Assembly (NCBI GenBank): GCA_037447655.1
Contig: JBBHKE010003519.1
Span: 393,362-434,965, forward strand
Length of the DNA: 41,604 nucleotides
DNA from: Zygnema cylindricum
Lineage: Eukaryota; Streptophyta; Zygnematophyceae; Zygnematales; Zygnemataceae
Direction of reading: 5' to 3'
The notes under the pieces are model-generated. The model searched no databases and was not told the origin of the DNA. It was given only the letters and a program-made list of their open reading frames with translations. Shown here piece after piece: positions 28,289 to 37,229 of this stretch (position 1 is its first letter; each line of letters begins with the position of its first letter). Both the position numbers and the translations under genes were made by a program.

Positions 28289-28586
28289 GTACAATTTTTG
28301 TGACTTCGTAATGTCCGTACGTCACATTGTCGACGTGTCGAAACCCTAAAATACATTTCGCTGTCGCACAAAAACTCGGTTTCGTTTTTCGTCTTCCCAC
28401 TTGCCGACATGTGGCCAATGTTTTACTACACGTTATATGTGAAGACACGCGTGTTTGAGAGACGGCCTCCGTATAGAAATCAGCGCACAGAAAATAGTAC
28501 GCACAGGCTAGAAACGTGCAGCCGCGCACAAAAAATGTACAAATCTTTAGACACATGCGACAACGTCTGCCTATTCACTCACCTTA
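28289..28586. repeat. Module X, copy 2, inner part
   Basis: Continues from 21316 across the gypsy insertion; ends GTCTGCCTATTCACTCACC. Together 513 bp that pair with 28858-29382. Confidence 0.82.
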
Positions 28587-28857
28587 TTGGACTTTATTTC
28601 AAATCACATCGCGAGGTGATTTGACATAAAGTTTGAACATGTGCTGAAAGGACGCGAAAGTGGGTCGAAATACGCTAGACGAAAAATTGCATCACGCTAG
28701 ACGACAAACTACTGTACGTATAAAGTTTCAAGGTAGCGCAACTTGTACGGTGGTTATTTCTATTTTTTGGTACGGCTGCGGATTTTCTCGTTCTTTTTTA
28801 AGTTATGGGGGAAAACGATAGGAAATAACTGTAACTTTAGCACATGCGAAAGTACCC
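28587..28857. repeat. Module L, copy 3 (inverted), loop of long palindrome
   Basis: Reverse complement of L at 20884-21101 and 19984-20190. It includes the near-palindrome CAAATCACATCGCGAGGTG around 28600-28623, with one mismatch to the perfect copy at 21059, and ends with the ~60-bp unit seen in tandem at 19801. Confidence 0.8.
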
Positions 28858-29382
28858 TAAGGTGAGTGAATAGGCAGACGCTGTCGCACTTGTCTAAAGT
28901 TATTAACAATTTTTGTGTGCGGAATACCAAAAAAAAACACACAGCACGTTTCCAGCCTGTGCGTACTGTTTTTCGTGCGCTAATTTCCCTCTCTCTCAAA
29001 CACGTGTCTTCACACATACGACGTAGGAAAAATATTGGCCACCTGTCGCCAAGTGGGAAGACTAAAAACGAAACCGCAATTCTGTGCGACAGCGAAAGGT
29101 ATTTTAGGATTTCGACACGTCGACAATGTGGCGTACGGACATTACGAAGTCACAAAATTTGTTCAGCGTGCGGAGAAACGCCTCAAATTGAAGCCGAGTG
29201 GAAGTTTCGCCTCATTTTGTGTACCACTTCATCTGTGACACTGTTTCGTACTCGTCTACGTAAGTCACTTTTCTTAAGTGACAAGTTATTTGCGTTTACA
29301 TCCGAATGCTCTAAAAGTTGTACGGAGAATCTTCGCTAAAAAACAAAGTAACAAGACTAAGTTTCAGTTACATGCGAAAGTA
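28858..29382. repeat. Module X, copy 3 (inverted arm)
   Basis: TAAGGTGAGTGAATAGGCAG to CATGCGAAAGTA, the reverse complement of 21102-21316 plus 28289-28586. Before the gypsy inserted, the arms would have formed a 1.3-kb foldback with a 271-bp loop. Confidence 0.85.
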
Positions 29383-29504
29383 TCGCTCTACACTGCCTGT
29401 TTCAGTTCGTAGGGGTGCACATAACGGTACAATCGACAGTTTTTGATAAAATAGTAAAATATGTTACGCGGCTACTTGGAATAGGCGCCGCGACATAAGT
29501 ACAG

Positions 29505-30103
29505 TACAGTACACTGTCGATCGTATTTAGCGTGTTGAACACTAATTCGGCGCCCCTAAATTTTGAGGGTTTTACCTAAAATAGGGTAAACGATACCAAT
29601 TTTTCTTGTACGCTAATTACGAGATGAACAATTAGTGTACACCATTTTAATTTATGTATGTTTTTATTAGTGTGGAGTACGGAACGTGTCAGTTTGTATA
29701 AAAATGTACTTTTGAATTATACAAGTACATATATTTTTAAAAATATATTCTATCACACGAAAAACTGCCCTGTGAATTAAAAGATTTCGTACCTGTACCT
29801 GTTTTAGTGTACATTTATTTGTCGCGTATTGCCTACACCCCTAAAATACCGAAATTAGAGTTAGGAATTAATTACTGTGAAAGTTTGCGACAGTGTACGA
29901 ATTGTCAGAATTTGTTTATTTTACCTATATTACTGTGAATATCCTCTCGACAAATCAGCTGTACCCATATTGGCATTCGTTGAAAAATTAGTGTATAACT
30001 TTTTTTCCAAAAAAAATCTAAGTCAAAATTAGTGTACATGACACTAAATTATTCTACACACTAATAATTTCTACACGCTAAATACGATCGACGGTGTACT
30101 GTA
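29505..30103. mobile_element. Tc1/mariner-like MITE (595 bp, TA target site)
   Basis: Terminal inverted repeats of about 29 bp (29507-29535 and 30073-30101) start CAGTACAC and differ at one position near the tip; the outer dinucleotides are TA on both sides (29505-29506, 30102-30103). CAGT ends with a TA duplication are typical of Tc1/mariner. No transposase is encoded. The interior is rich in ATTAGTGTAC-type words. Confidence 0.75.
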
Positions 30104-30116
30104 TCTTCCTTGCCTT

Positions 30117-30330
30117 CAGATTTTCCGTTTGAAGAATATTTTTATATTTTTAATATGTGAACATGAACCTACGTGGCACCAATCATAATTGGCTGTTTAT
30201 TGGCCCGACAAAATGGAATGGACTGCCACGAAGATATATATAGAACTGTCCGTACGTTTTCTGGGATCGCCCAATGGAATCGAGGCTTAAAATAGGCCAA
30301 AAGAGTGGTCAAATTCTTGTAAAAAATCAT
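30117..30330. repeat. Promoter-like segment, copy 1
   Basis: Shared, with many differences, with 32068-32284. It holds CCTACGTGGC (ACGT box), CCAATCATAATTGG (CCAAT box within a palindrome), and GATATATATAG (TATA-like) about 60 nt downstream. No gene recognised after it. Confidence 0.5.
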
Positions 30331-32067
30331 CATACGGATTATGTACGGTACATTTAGCCTCACTGTGACGTGGAGCGTAGAGAGACGCAGGAGGGCATGT
30401 GAGGGTCCAGATAATATATATTCCATTACTCATAACAGGACGACATTTTACGGTAGACATGCAAAGAATCTGGGTCGTCCAGTTTTGTTTTTCGTCTCCG
30501 GTCGATTGTCAATTTGCAGAAGACCGATTTTTTATTTGAAGGAGACCGATTCTCATTTTGCAACAGACCTGGCAACTTTTGGACCGACACTTAACTGTAA
30601 CTTTTGCCGGTGACCTCCGCGGTTGTGCGCCATATTTTTACCGGTTGGTGAGTTATCATCTAGTGCAGGTTCGTCTTTTAAGCGAGCGGTCCTCTAATGT
30701 AGTGTAGTTAATTTGTTAGGTCAAGTGTTTTATTAGTTGTCGTTGTCTATTTGCGATATTTTTCAAGTTAAACCTGTTTTCCCCTTTTTCACTCTCGACC
30801 TCTCGTAGTGTTTAAAAGCTCAAATGTTTTAAAGCGGTACTTAGGGCTTATTTTGTTAGGAAGTCATGGTTGACGATGGTTCAAAACAACATTTTTTGTC
30901 CCTCATCCCTTCTGGTTTCTCTTTCCCCTTCTCCCTTCTTCTTCCAATAACGTTTTGTTTTTGCCCCTTCCTTATCTTATTGCACTTCTCGACCGACTCC
31001 ACCTTTCACCTTCCTCTCCCTTTCTCCCTTCTTTCCCTCCCTTGCTCATATCAATCAAACCTATAGCCTTAAGGACCTTCATGCAAATGATGATGGTGAG
31101 GTGGGTGAAGGGGAAAAGTAGTGAACGATTAGTTAAAAATACAATATGATGGAAAAGTACAAAAGATGAAGTAAGTCTTTATTGGTTTTGTTACAATGAA
31201 ATTTGGTTAAATTATAACAAATTTCGGTATAACTACATCGTGTATCGCTATTAGTGTTAATACTTTTTTTTGTCACTAAGGACATCTTTTCTCCGTACAC
31301 AATTGTTATATTTTCAAATGGAGACCGCCAATCAAGTTAAGAATCTTAGCTTTCAATTTCAACCGTCGGATCCACAATCTGACTTGTGTGAACGTAGAAA
31401 ATTGTTTTAAGTGGAAAAAAAACATTAAGACTAATAGCGCTACACGGTGTAGCTATACGATTGGTTACGGTCATGGAATTACAATAATATTTAATCATAC
31501 GTGGTCAAACATGAGTCCTATTTAGCAAAAAACAAAAAAAAATAGATTCAAATAATGGGTGAACTTCCATTAGAGGAAAAGTGGAGTTGTTAACTTATTC
31601 TCGTACGATTTCGTACAGATTCGTACCATTTTATTTTTTTGTCATACGAAACATGTCTAATGGATGGCTCCAATATTATAGGCGTAAATGTCGACCGTTG
31701 GATTTTTCATTTTTTTAGATTCGCGAAGCAATCATGCACATCATCCGATGTGAAGAGACTCTCCTCAAGAGGAGAGTGTCTTCACACTGGTCGCGTACCA
31801 TTGGTACACGTGAAAATTATAAAAGAAATCCACCACGAACAGGCAATGTGAATCGAACACGTCGTACACGCCATGTGCCTTCCGCCACGGTGTATGAAGG
31901 TCCACCGAAATATCTTCGCACGCTCCTTCTGACATCCGCTAACCTTCAAATTTTGCGGCGCTTTTTTGACATTTCGTTCCGAAATTTTGATTTTCAATTT
32001 CAAAATTAAAATCTGGTCGCAAAATTTTCGTACGAGTCATTAACTACCTCCACCCATACAAATATTA
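30331..32067. other. Unassigned region with a pyrimidine-rich tract
   Basis: No recognisable gene. A C/T-rich tract spans about 30890-31060; an ATG at 30866 opens MVDDGSKQHFLSLIPSGFSF and runs 66 codons, hydrophobic mainly because of the tract, so it is weak as a gene. A 17-bp hairpin lies at 31750-31785 and a GTACCATTGGTAC palindrome at about 31795-31807. Confidence 0.45.
31750..31785. other. Near-perfect hairpin, 17-bp stem, 2-nt loop
   Basis: GTGAAGAGACTCTCCTC, loop AA, GAGGAGAGTGTCTTCAC; one mismatch. It is not associated with any mobile-element end that I recognise. Confidence 0.8.
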
Positions 32068-32284
32068 CGTACAGATTTCCAGCTTGAAGAATATTTATAG
32101 ATTTTAAAAATATGAAAACTAACCTACGTGGCTCCAATCATAATTGAGAAACGATGTCTACTGGCACGACATAATGGAAGGCCGTGCCAGTAAACAGTAT
32201 AAATAGACGTATCCGCATGTTTACTAGGACCGCCTAATGGAGAACAGGCCTAAGAGGATGAAAGATGACATTTTATAAAATTAG
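32068..32284. repeat. Promoter-like segment, copy 2
   Basis: CCTACGTGGCTCCAATCATA followed about 75 nt later by AGTATAAATAGACG, a good TATA box. It ends at the hAT MITE insertion. Same order of ACGT box, CCAAT box and TATA box as copy 1. Confidence 0.55.
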
Positions 32285-32727
32285 TAGTGTTGTGTATCAG
32301 TAAGAAATTTATCACGATAACACCGATACCAATAGTTATCAATTATCGAACAGTCACGGATCCCGATATATCGCTCCGAGACCAACAAATTCCTTATCGG
32401 CGATAAGTAGAAAAAATATAGTACGCTACATAATAGTAATTTATAATATACTGTAATATATTTTCACTGTAAATAGCGTGGTATGCCACGTGTAACAACT
32501 CGTACCTTGTGTAACATAATAATCGCGGTTCATTACGATTGGATAAATTGTACAACCATACCGTTTGAACCGTACAGTTATCACCGATAGCTACCGGTAC
32601 CAATGTTATCCACTTTTTATCGGCAATAACACCAGTGTCGATATATCGTGCCAATATATAAAATATCGGCAAGCCAAAAAAAAATACATATCGATTATCT
32701 GCAAAACCTTGCCGATACACAATACTA
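32285..32727. mobile_element. hAT-like MITE (443 bp, 8-bp TSD)
   Basis: Inverted ends TAGTGTTGTGTATCAGTAAG and TAGTATTGTGTATCGGCAAG (reverse complement of the right end), 4 mismatches. It is flanked by a perfect 8-bp direct duplication AAAATTAG (32277-32284, 32728-32735). TAGTG/TAGTA tips and an 8-bp TSD are hAT hallmarks. The interior has repeated TATCGGCGATAAG-like words and no transposase. Confidence 0.82.
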
Positions 32728-32735
32728 AAAATTAG

Positions 32736-33217
32736 GGTAAAATTTGGTAAAACATGAGTTGAGTCAAATTTGGCAAATATGGATGTGGTAAATAATAATT
32801 ATAATTTATTGGTGTAAAATTATGAATCGGGTACACGTGTCGTTTGCGATTTGTCACTGCTGATGAAATAGTATGACGAGTACTGTAGTCCAGTTGAGAA
32901 GGAGATCGGTGGCTAGACGCGCCAGTAGATAGTTAATCGGATAGCTGAAATTGGTGTTCGCAACTGGTTTATTAAGATGTACGATTTAGTGCGATCGACG
33001 TGGCATTGGAAGTACGGAATATCTAAAATTGTCAATGTATGTATCACATCCGAATACAGGTTTGTGGCAAACACGGAAAATTTGATGGAGATTCACGATG
33101 ACCGTAGATTTAAGAGTGACGCTTATGCTGACACGTTTCAAGTATTATTTAATTACGATTATCTCATAGTTCAAAAGTAGGTGACCGTACCATAGTTCAA
33201 AAGTAGATGAAAGTAGG
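32736..33217. other. No gene seen
   Basis: Short open frames only, none recognisable. A 16-bp direct repeat CATAGTTCAAAAGTAG occurs at about 33166 and 33191. Confidence 0.5.
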
Positions 33218-34245
33218 CCCATACAATATGCCTATTGTATGTAAAACATACAATATGACCTTAAGACCCATATTGTATTGGTCGCAAAATGAAAAACAAT
33301 ATAAAAGGGTTGAGTTGCACATCGTTCCATAGAGAATAAAACGTCATGTCTAAAATTTGAAAAACGTTCGGACAAAAAAATTAAAATATGTGAGTTTTGA
33401 GGTATTTTTTATTTAAACCGTCATATTTAAACGATCGCACGGTCGCTGATCAAAGTAGCGATGTAAGAAGACCACATGAAAAGCCCATAACACAACTCAT
33501 CCTACGCTGTGTCGTTTCGCTGAAATTTCGTCCAGCCGCGTGCGCTGTACTATGATCATACGTTATATTAGTACGTTCGTACAAAAGTGTGCAGAAACGC
33601 ACACCCATACAGTATGCCTACTCTACGCGAGTTTTGTGCCAAGTTTTGTACGCCTACCAAAGGCCTACGATAAAAACGCCTACTTTAGAACTATGGACCG
33701 TACGCCCATACAATATGCCTATTGTACGCAAAACATACAATATGCCCTTAAGACCCATATTGTATTGGCCGCAAAATGAACTAAAATAGGAACAGGGTTG
33801 AGTTGCACATGGATCGATAGAGAATTAAACGTCATGTCTAAATTTTGAAAAACATTCGAACAATATTTTTGTTCTTGTGAGTTTTGAGGTATTTTTTATT
33901 TAAACCTTCAGATTTGGACGATCGGACGGTCGCTGATCAAAGTAGCGATCTAAAAAGATCACATGAAAAGCCCAAAACACAACTTACGATAGGACTTACG
34001 TCCGCGTTTATTTTTTTTCGGGGTTTTCATTCTCGCGGAATGTCATCCTAAGTCGTATCAGTTCGCTAAAAAATTTCGTCCGGCGGAGTGCGTTGTACTA
34101 TGATCATACGTCAAATTCGTACGCTCATATAAGAGTGTGCACAACGCGCACACATACAGAATGCCTACTCTGCGCGAGTTTTGTGCCAAGTTTTGTGCGT
34201 CTACCAAAAGCCTACCATAAAAACGCTTACTTTTGAACCATAGAT
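33218..34245. repeat. Tandem duplication, two ~500-bp units (period 487)
   Basis: Unit 1 starts CCCATACAATATGCC at 33218 and unit 2 starts with the same 15 bases at 33705. Both continue with GAGTTTTGAGGTATTTTTTA, CGGTCGCTGATCAAAGTAGC and GAGTTTTGTGCCAAGTTTTG. Each unit opens with ACAATATG/CATATTGT inverted repeats. Unit 2 has a ~40-bp insertion near 33990-34030. No protein similarity. Confidence 0.85.
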
Positions 34246-35113
34246 TATGTGGATTGGTGGAGCCGACTGTCGAGCGTGCCACAAACATCAGAGGAGGGCC
34301 CACTGCCCGGGTAATTGGCATTCGAGTCTTGCAAACACCCTTCCCCAGAATGCGAATGCTCCCCACAACCATGCTTGTGGTCAGTGCTGCCCGCCTTGTT
34401 CGTGTGAGCATGCAAAGGTGGGGATGAGTGCTTGGGGAGGGCGAAAGATATCCCCTCCCCCCCCCCTCTCCTTTCCCCTCCTGGCCGGGGGAAAGGAGGG
34501 AATCCTTAGAGGTGGAGCCGGGTCCTTGATTTTGTGACTATCTGTTGGAAGCCTAACAAAAATCCTCTCAAAATCCACTATTCTGGTACAAAAGATTTTG
34601 GTAATCGACCAAGGAAGAAACCCGACCAGAGCCCCAAAAAGGACTACCAAAGAAAGAACCATTATGCTTCCACTCACAAAAAAAATGAAAGAATAGAAAT
34701 ATAAAAATGCTGTCTCAGAATTAACAATATCACCTTGCCCTTAGAAAATAGAGATATAAAGTTAGAATGTGGAATAATAGCAAGCGAGCTCAACCTACCC
34801 CCAAAACGTAACGTGGACAACCAAAAGGAGACGAAATCTCCCCCTGAAAACCCCGGACTAGGTAGGGCCTCCTTAACTCCTCGGTTTTCGCGACCCGGAA
34901 CCGGCAAGACCCTTCTTGGTTTCCAACAAACACTAGTCCCCAAACCGCCCAAAAAAAGAAAGACGGTGCCAACCACCCAACCGGACTACGATTTCCACAA
35001 AGGACGGATGCAAACCAAGATGGCAATAGGGTCACAATCACAAGCAAAACAAAAGTTCTCCACAAGAAAGTTTGCTGGAATTTCCCTTCGTATTACCAAG
35101 AAAGAAACCATCA
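34246..35113. other. GC-richer block of unknown origin, left of gap
   Basis: Composition changes sharply (C and G homopolymers, few GTAC words). Several open frames overlap on both strands: a plus-strand frame from 34735 and minus-strand frames over 34381-34677 and 34674-35065 with hydrophobic stretches such as LVVLFGALVGFLPW. None is recognised. Part of it (about 34310-34510) resembles 36815-37045. Organelle-derived DNA is possible. Confidence 0.4.
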
Positions 35114-35123
35114 NNNNNNNNNN
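35114..35123. other. Assembly gap (10 N)
   Basis: Ten undetermined bases. The two sides may not be truly contiguous or may be misjoined, so order and distance across this point are not safe. Confidence 0.99.
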
Positions 35124-35329
35124 GGACTGGAGCAATATAAAGTCGGTCTCATCGACGGTGGGACCTTCTGTTTTTTAATTGTGGAAATGGGGACACTTCC
35201 GTTCTGAGGGACTCAGATATCATTTTTCTTAGAAACTTAAACGAGGGAACTCGTCATTCAATACCACCCAGTTTCAATTGGAAAAAAATGTTTTCGGTTC
35301 TGAGAGAACTCAGATATCGTTTTTCTTAG
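35124..35329. repeat. Unassigned stretch with ~31-bp direct repeat
   Basis: TTCTGAG(G)GACTCAGATATC followed by TTTTTCTTAG occurs at about 35194 and 35298. Otherwise nothing recognisable. Confidence 0.55.
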
Positions 35330-35770
35330 TGTACAACAAAGTAATATGATTCGTGCCGTACATCAATAGATAGAGTTTTAGAGAGAGATAGGACTTAGAA
35401 AAATTGGTAGATAGGACCCTCTCTCCCAGAGAGCTTTTGTACAAAGAGGTCAACTTTGACCCACCATAACTTACTACTCAAGGGAGCAAATTCAGAGATT
35501 CTTTTTGCTATAGACTCAAGAGAGTCTTGGCTTTTGTAAAAAAAGGTTAACTTTGACCCACCATAACTTACTGCTCAAGGGAGCAAATTCAAAGATTCTT
35601 TTTACTATAGACTCAGGGAGTCTTGCCTTCACAGGGGTAAAGGTGTTAATTTTTTGTCTTCCAGGGTGGCAGCTACTCTGGCTGAAATATAACGAGGTCA
35701 GGGTTATCCTAGAGGCTTAGTGTGAGGTGCCTACTCTGAGGACCTATGAAGGTCTCAGAGTAACATCATC
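35330..35770 (+). repeat. LTR fragment, family D copia-like (R/U5 part)
   Basis: It shares the LTR downstream block of the other copia families: CCGTACATCAATAGATAG, GGACCCTCTCTCCCAGAGAG, CCATAACTTACTGCTC, GATTCTTTTTGCTATAGACTC. The region 35436-35531 is repeated in tandem at 35532-35630 (96-bp period). It ends in an ATGAAGGTCTCAGAGTAACA equivalent of the conserved ATGGAGGTCACA end. Upstream LTR and internal region are absent. Confidence 0.65.
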
Positions 35771-36539
35771 TATTGAGGTCTTAGAGTTACATCCTAGTTT
35801 ACTAAAGCGTCATTTCGTGGTATTCAAAAATGAATCTAACATTAGAAATCGTACGTCGTCCTGAAGTTTAAATATTTGTACATGTATGACTAATTGACGT
35901 GTCAGAATAATCCCGTTTTTTGAGCGCACGATCCTATGTGTGTGCGTTTGATTTAATTATTTTTTGTAAATGTTTCACTTGAAAAGGTACATTTATGTAC
36001 AGTTTGACATTGACCCTTCACCACACTTTTTAGATATTATTGTACTTTCATTGTTAACGCTATTTTGTACGGTACAAATATTAACGTCAAGGAAAATTTA
36101 AAATCATGTATCCTATTTGAGGAAAAAAATCAAAATTTTAAGAACCCAAATTAGTGACTTTGACATTAATAATGATTCGCGGTGTAGTTGTGTCTTTTTT
36201 TCACATTTTAAGTACAGATTAGTAAAAGCTACGTACCTTTGATTTTATGCTCAAACCGTTAAACAACTAACATAGGACAAATAAGGCCGTACCACACTCA
36301 GGGCAAAATTTTTTACTTCAGACCGAATCCGGAATTGATAGTCCAAATCGGATCTACTAATCTATCAAAGGTACATAGGTGGCACTGAAATGCCGAACCT
36401 AGACCTACGGTAATTAATGAACCGGAAGCTTGTTGGAGCTAAACTAAAGCCCGACTGATGTCTAACAGCAAAATCTAGATTGCAATCCGAAAAGTTATAT
36501 GCAACTCCACAATGTACACTGTGCTAGAGGTGTGGGAAA
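35771..36539. other. No gene seen
   Basis: AT-rich; GTAC-containing words; a 27-bp imperfect repeat of the LTR end follows at 35770-35795. Nothing else supportable. Confidence 0.45.
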
Positions 36540-37229
36540 CTGCTTCACGGTGGAGAAACTCCAATATTGGGAGCCGAATAACTTAGTTGTCCAACCTCCG
36601 CTAGGCGTACACCAAATTGAGTCACGCTCTGTGGGAAAAATTGAGGAATTCGGTACGGTTTGTTAGACCTCAATATCCGTACGTTGATGACCGTACGGGA
36701 AAAGGGGTGCCAATAATCTAAGATATATGTGGGTGTGCCGGGAAGGCACACGAGCTTGATAGCTCTCGAGCTTGCCGGATGATAAGAGGGGAAGGGTCTA
36801 GGATCCAGAGAGTTGTCGAAGGGAGACCTGCAAAGAATCCCAGATGCGAATGCTTCCCTGGGAAATGGTCATGTCCCGTTCTTCCCCTATCCCTCCGGTG
36901 TCATGAATGGAAACGTAAAGAAGATTGAGACATGCCGAATAGATGGGTGCTGGAGAAAGCGAAGGGAAAAGAAAAACAAGATAACCCCTCTCCTTCCCCC
37001 TTTCCCCATGAGGTCAGAGGGAAAGGGATAGGCAGATATCCCAGTTTCCCCCCATCTTAGTCATCAAGACTAAAAAATAAATCTGTTCCGCCTCATTCGC
37101 ATTTCCTGCAAAATCAGAGGGCAAGGGGTTAAGGACGAGAGTCCGAAAGGATGGAAGGAAGGCCTGATGACAACAGTAGTCAAATCGATTGCAAACTATT
37201 ATAGGGCCCGGCTGAGATGGTTTGAGGCA
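36540..37229. other. GC-richer, hairpin-rich block right of gap
   Basis: It contains GTGTGCCGGGAAGGCACAC and GAGCTTGATAGCTC hairpins (about 36732-36766) and a segment (about 36815-37045) related to 34310-34510: both have TGCAAA..., GATGCGAATGCT and later GATGGGTGCT or GATGAGTGCT, then a C-rich and a G-rich run. No protein recognised. A structured RNA or intron remnant is possible. Confidence 0.4.

Noticed and set aside
19984-29382. CRISPR or satellite array
   Set aside because: Units are few, long and inverted; no short regularly spaced repeats with unique spacers, and the context is eukaryotic.
30866-31066. Small secreted or membrane protein gene
   Set aside because: Hydrophobicity comes from a C/T-rich tract; no supporting homology, splice signal or conserved start context could be shown.
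31840-31930. Another tRNA-like sequence (minus strand GTGTTCGATTCACA)
   Set aside because: Only the B-box resembles a tRNA; the A-box and spacing are poor.
34735-35178. Plus-strand open frame of ~147 codons as a host gene
   Set aside because: It crosses the N gap, has no recognisable domain, and overlapping frames on the other strand are equally open.
36732-36766. Group II intron domain V or another catalytic RNA core
   Set aside because: Hairpins are present but the conserved domain V pattern and bulge are not seen.
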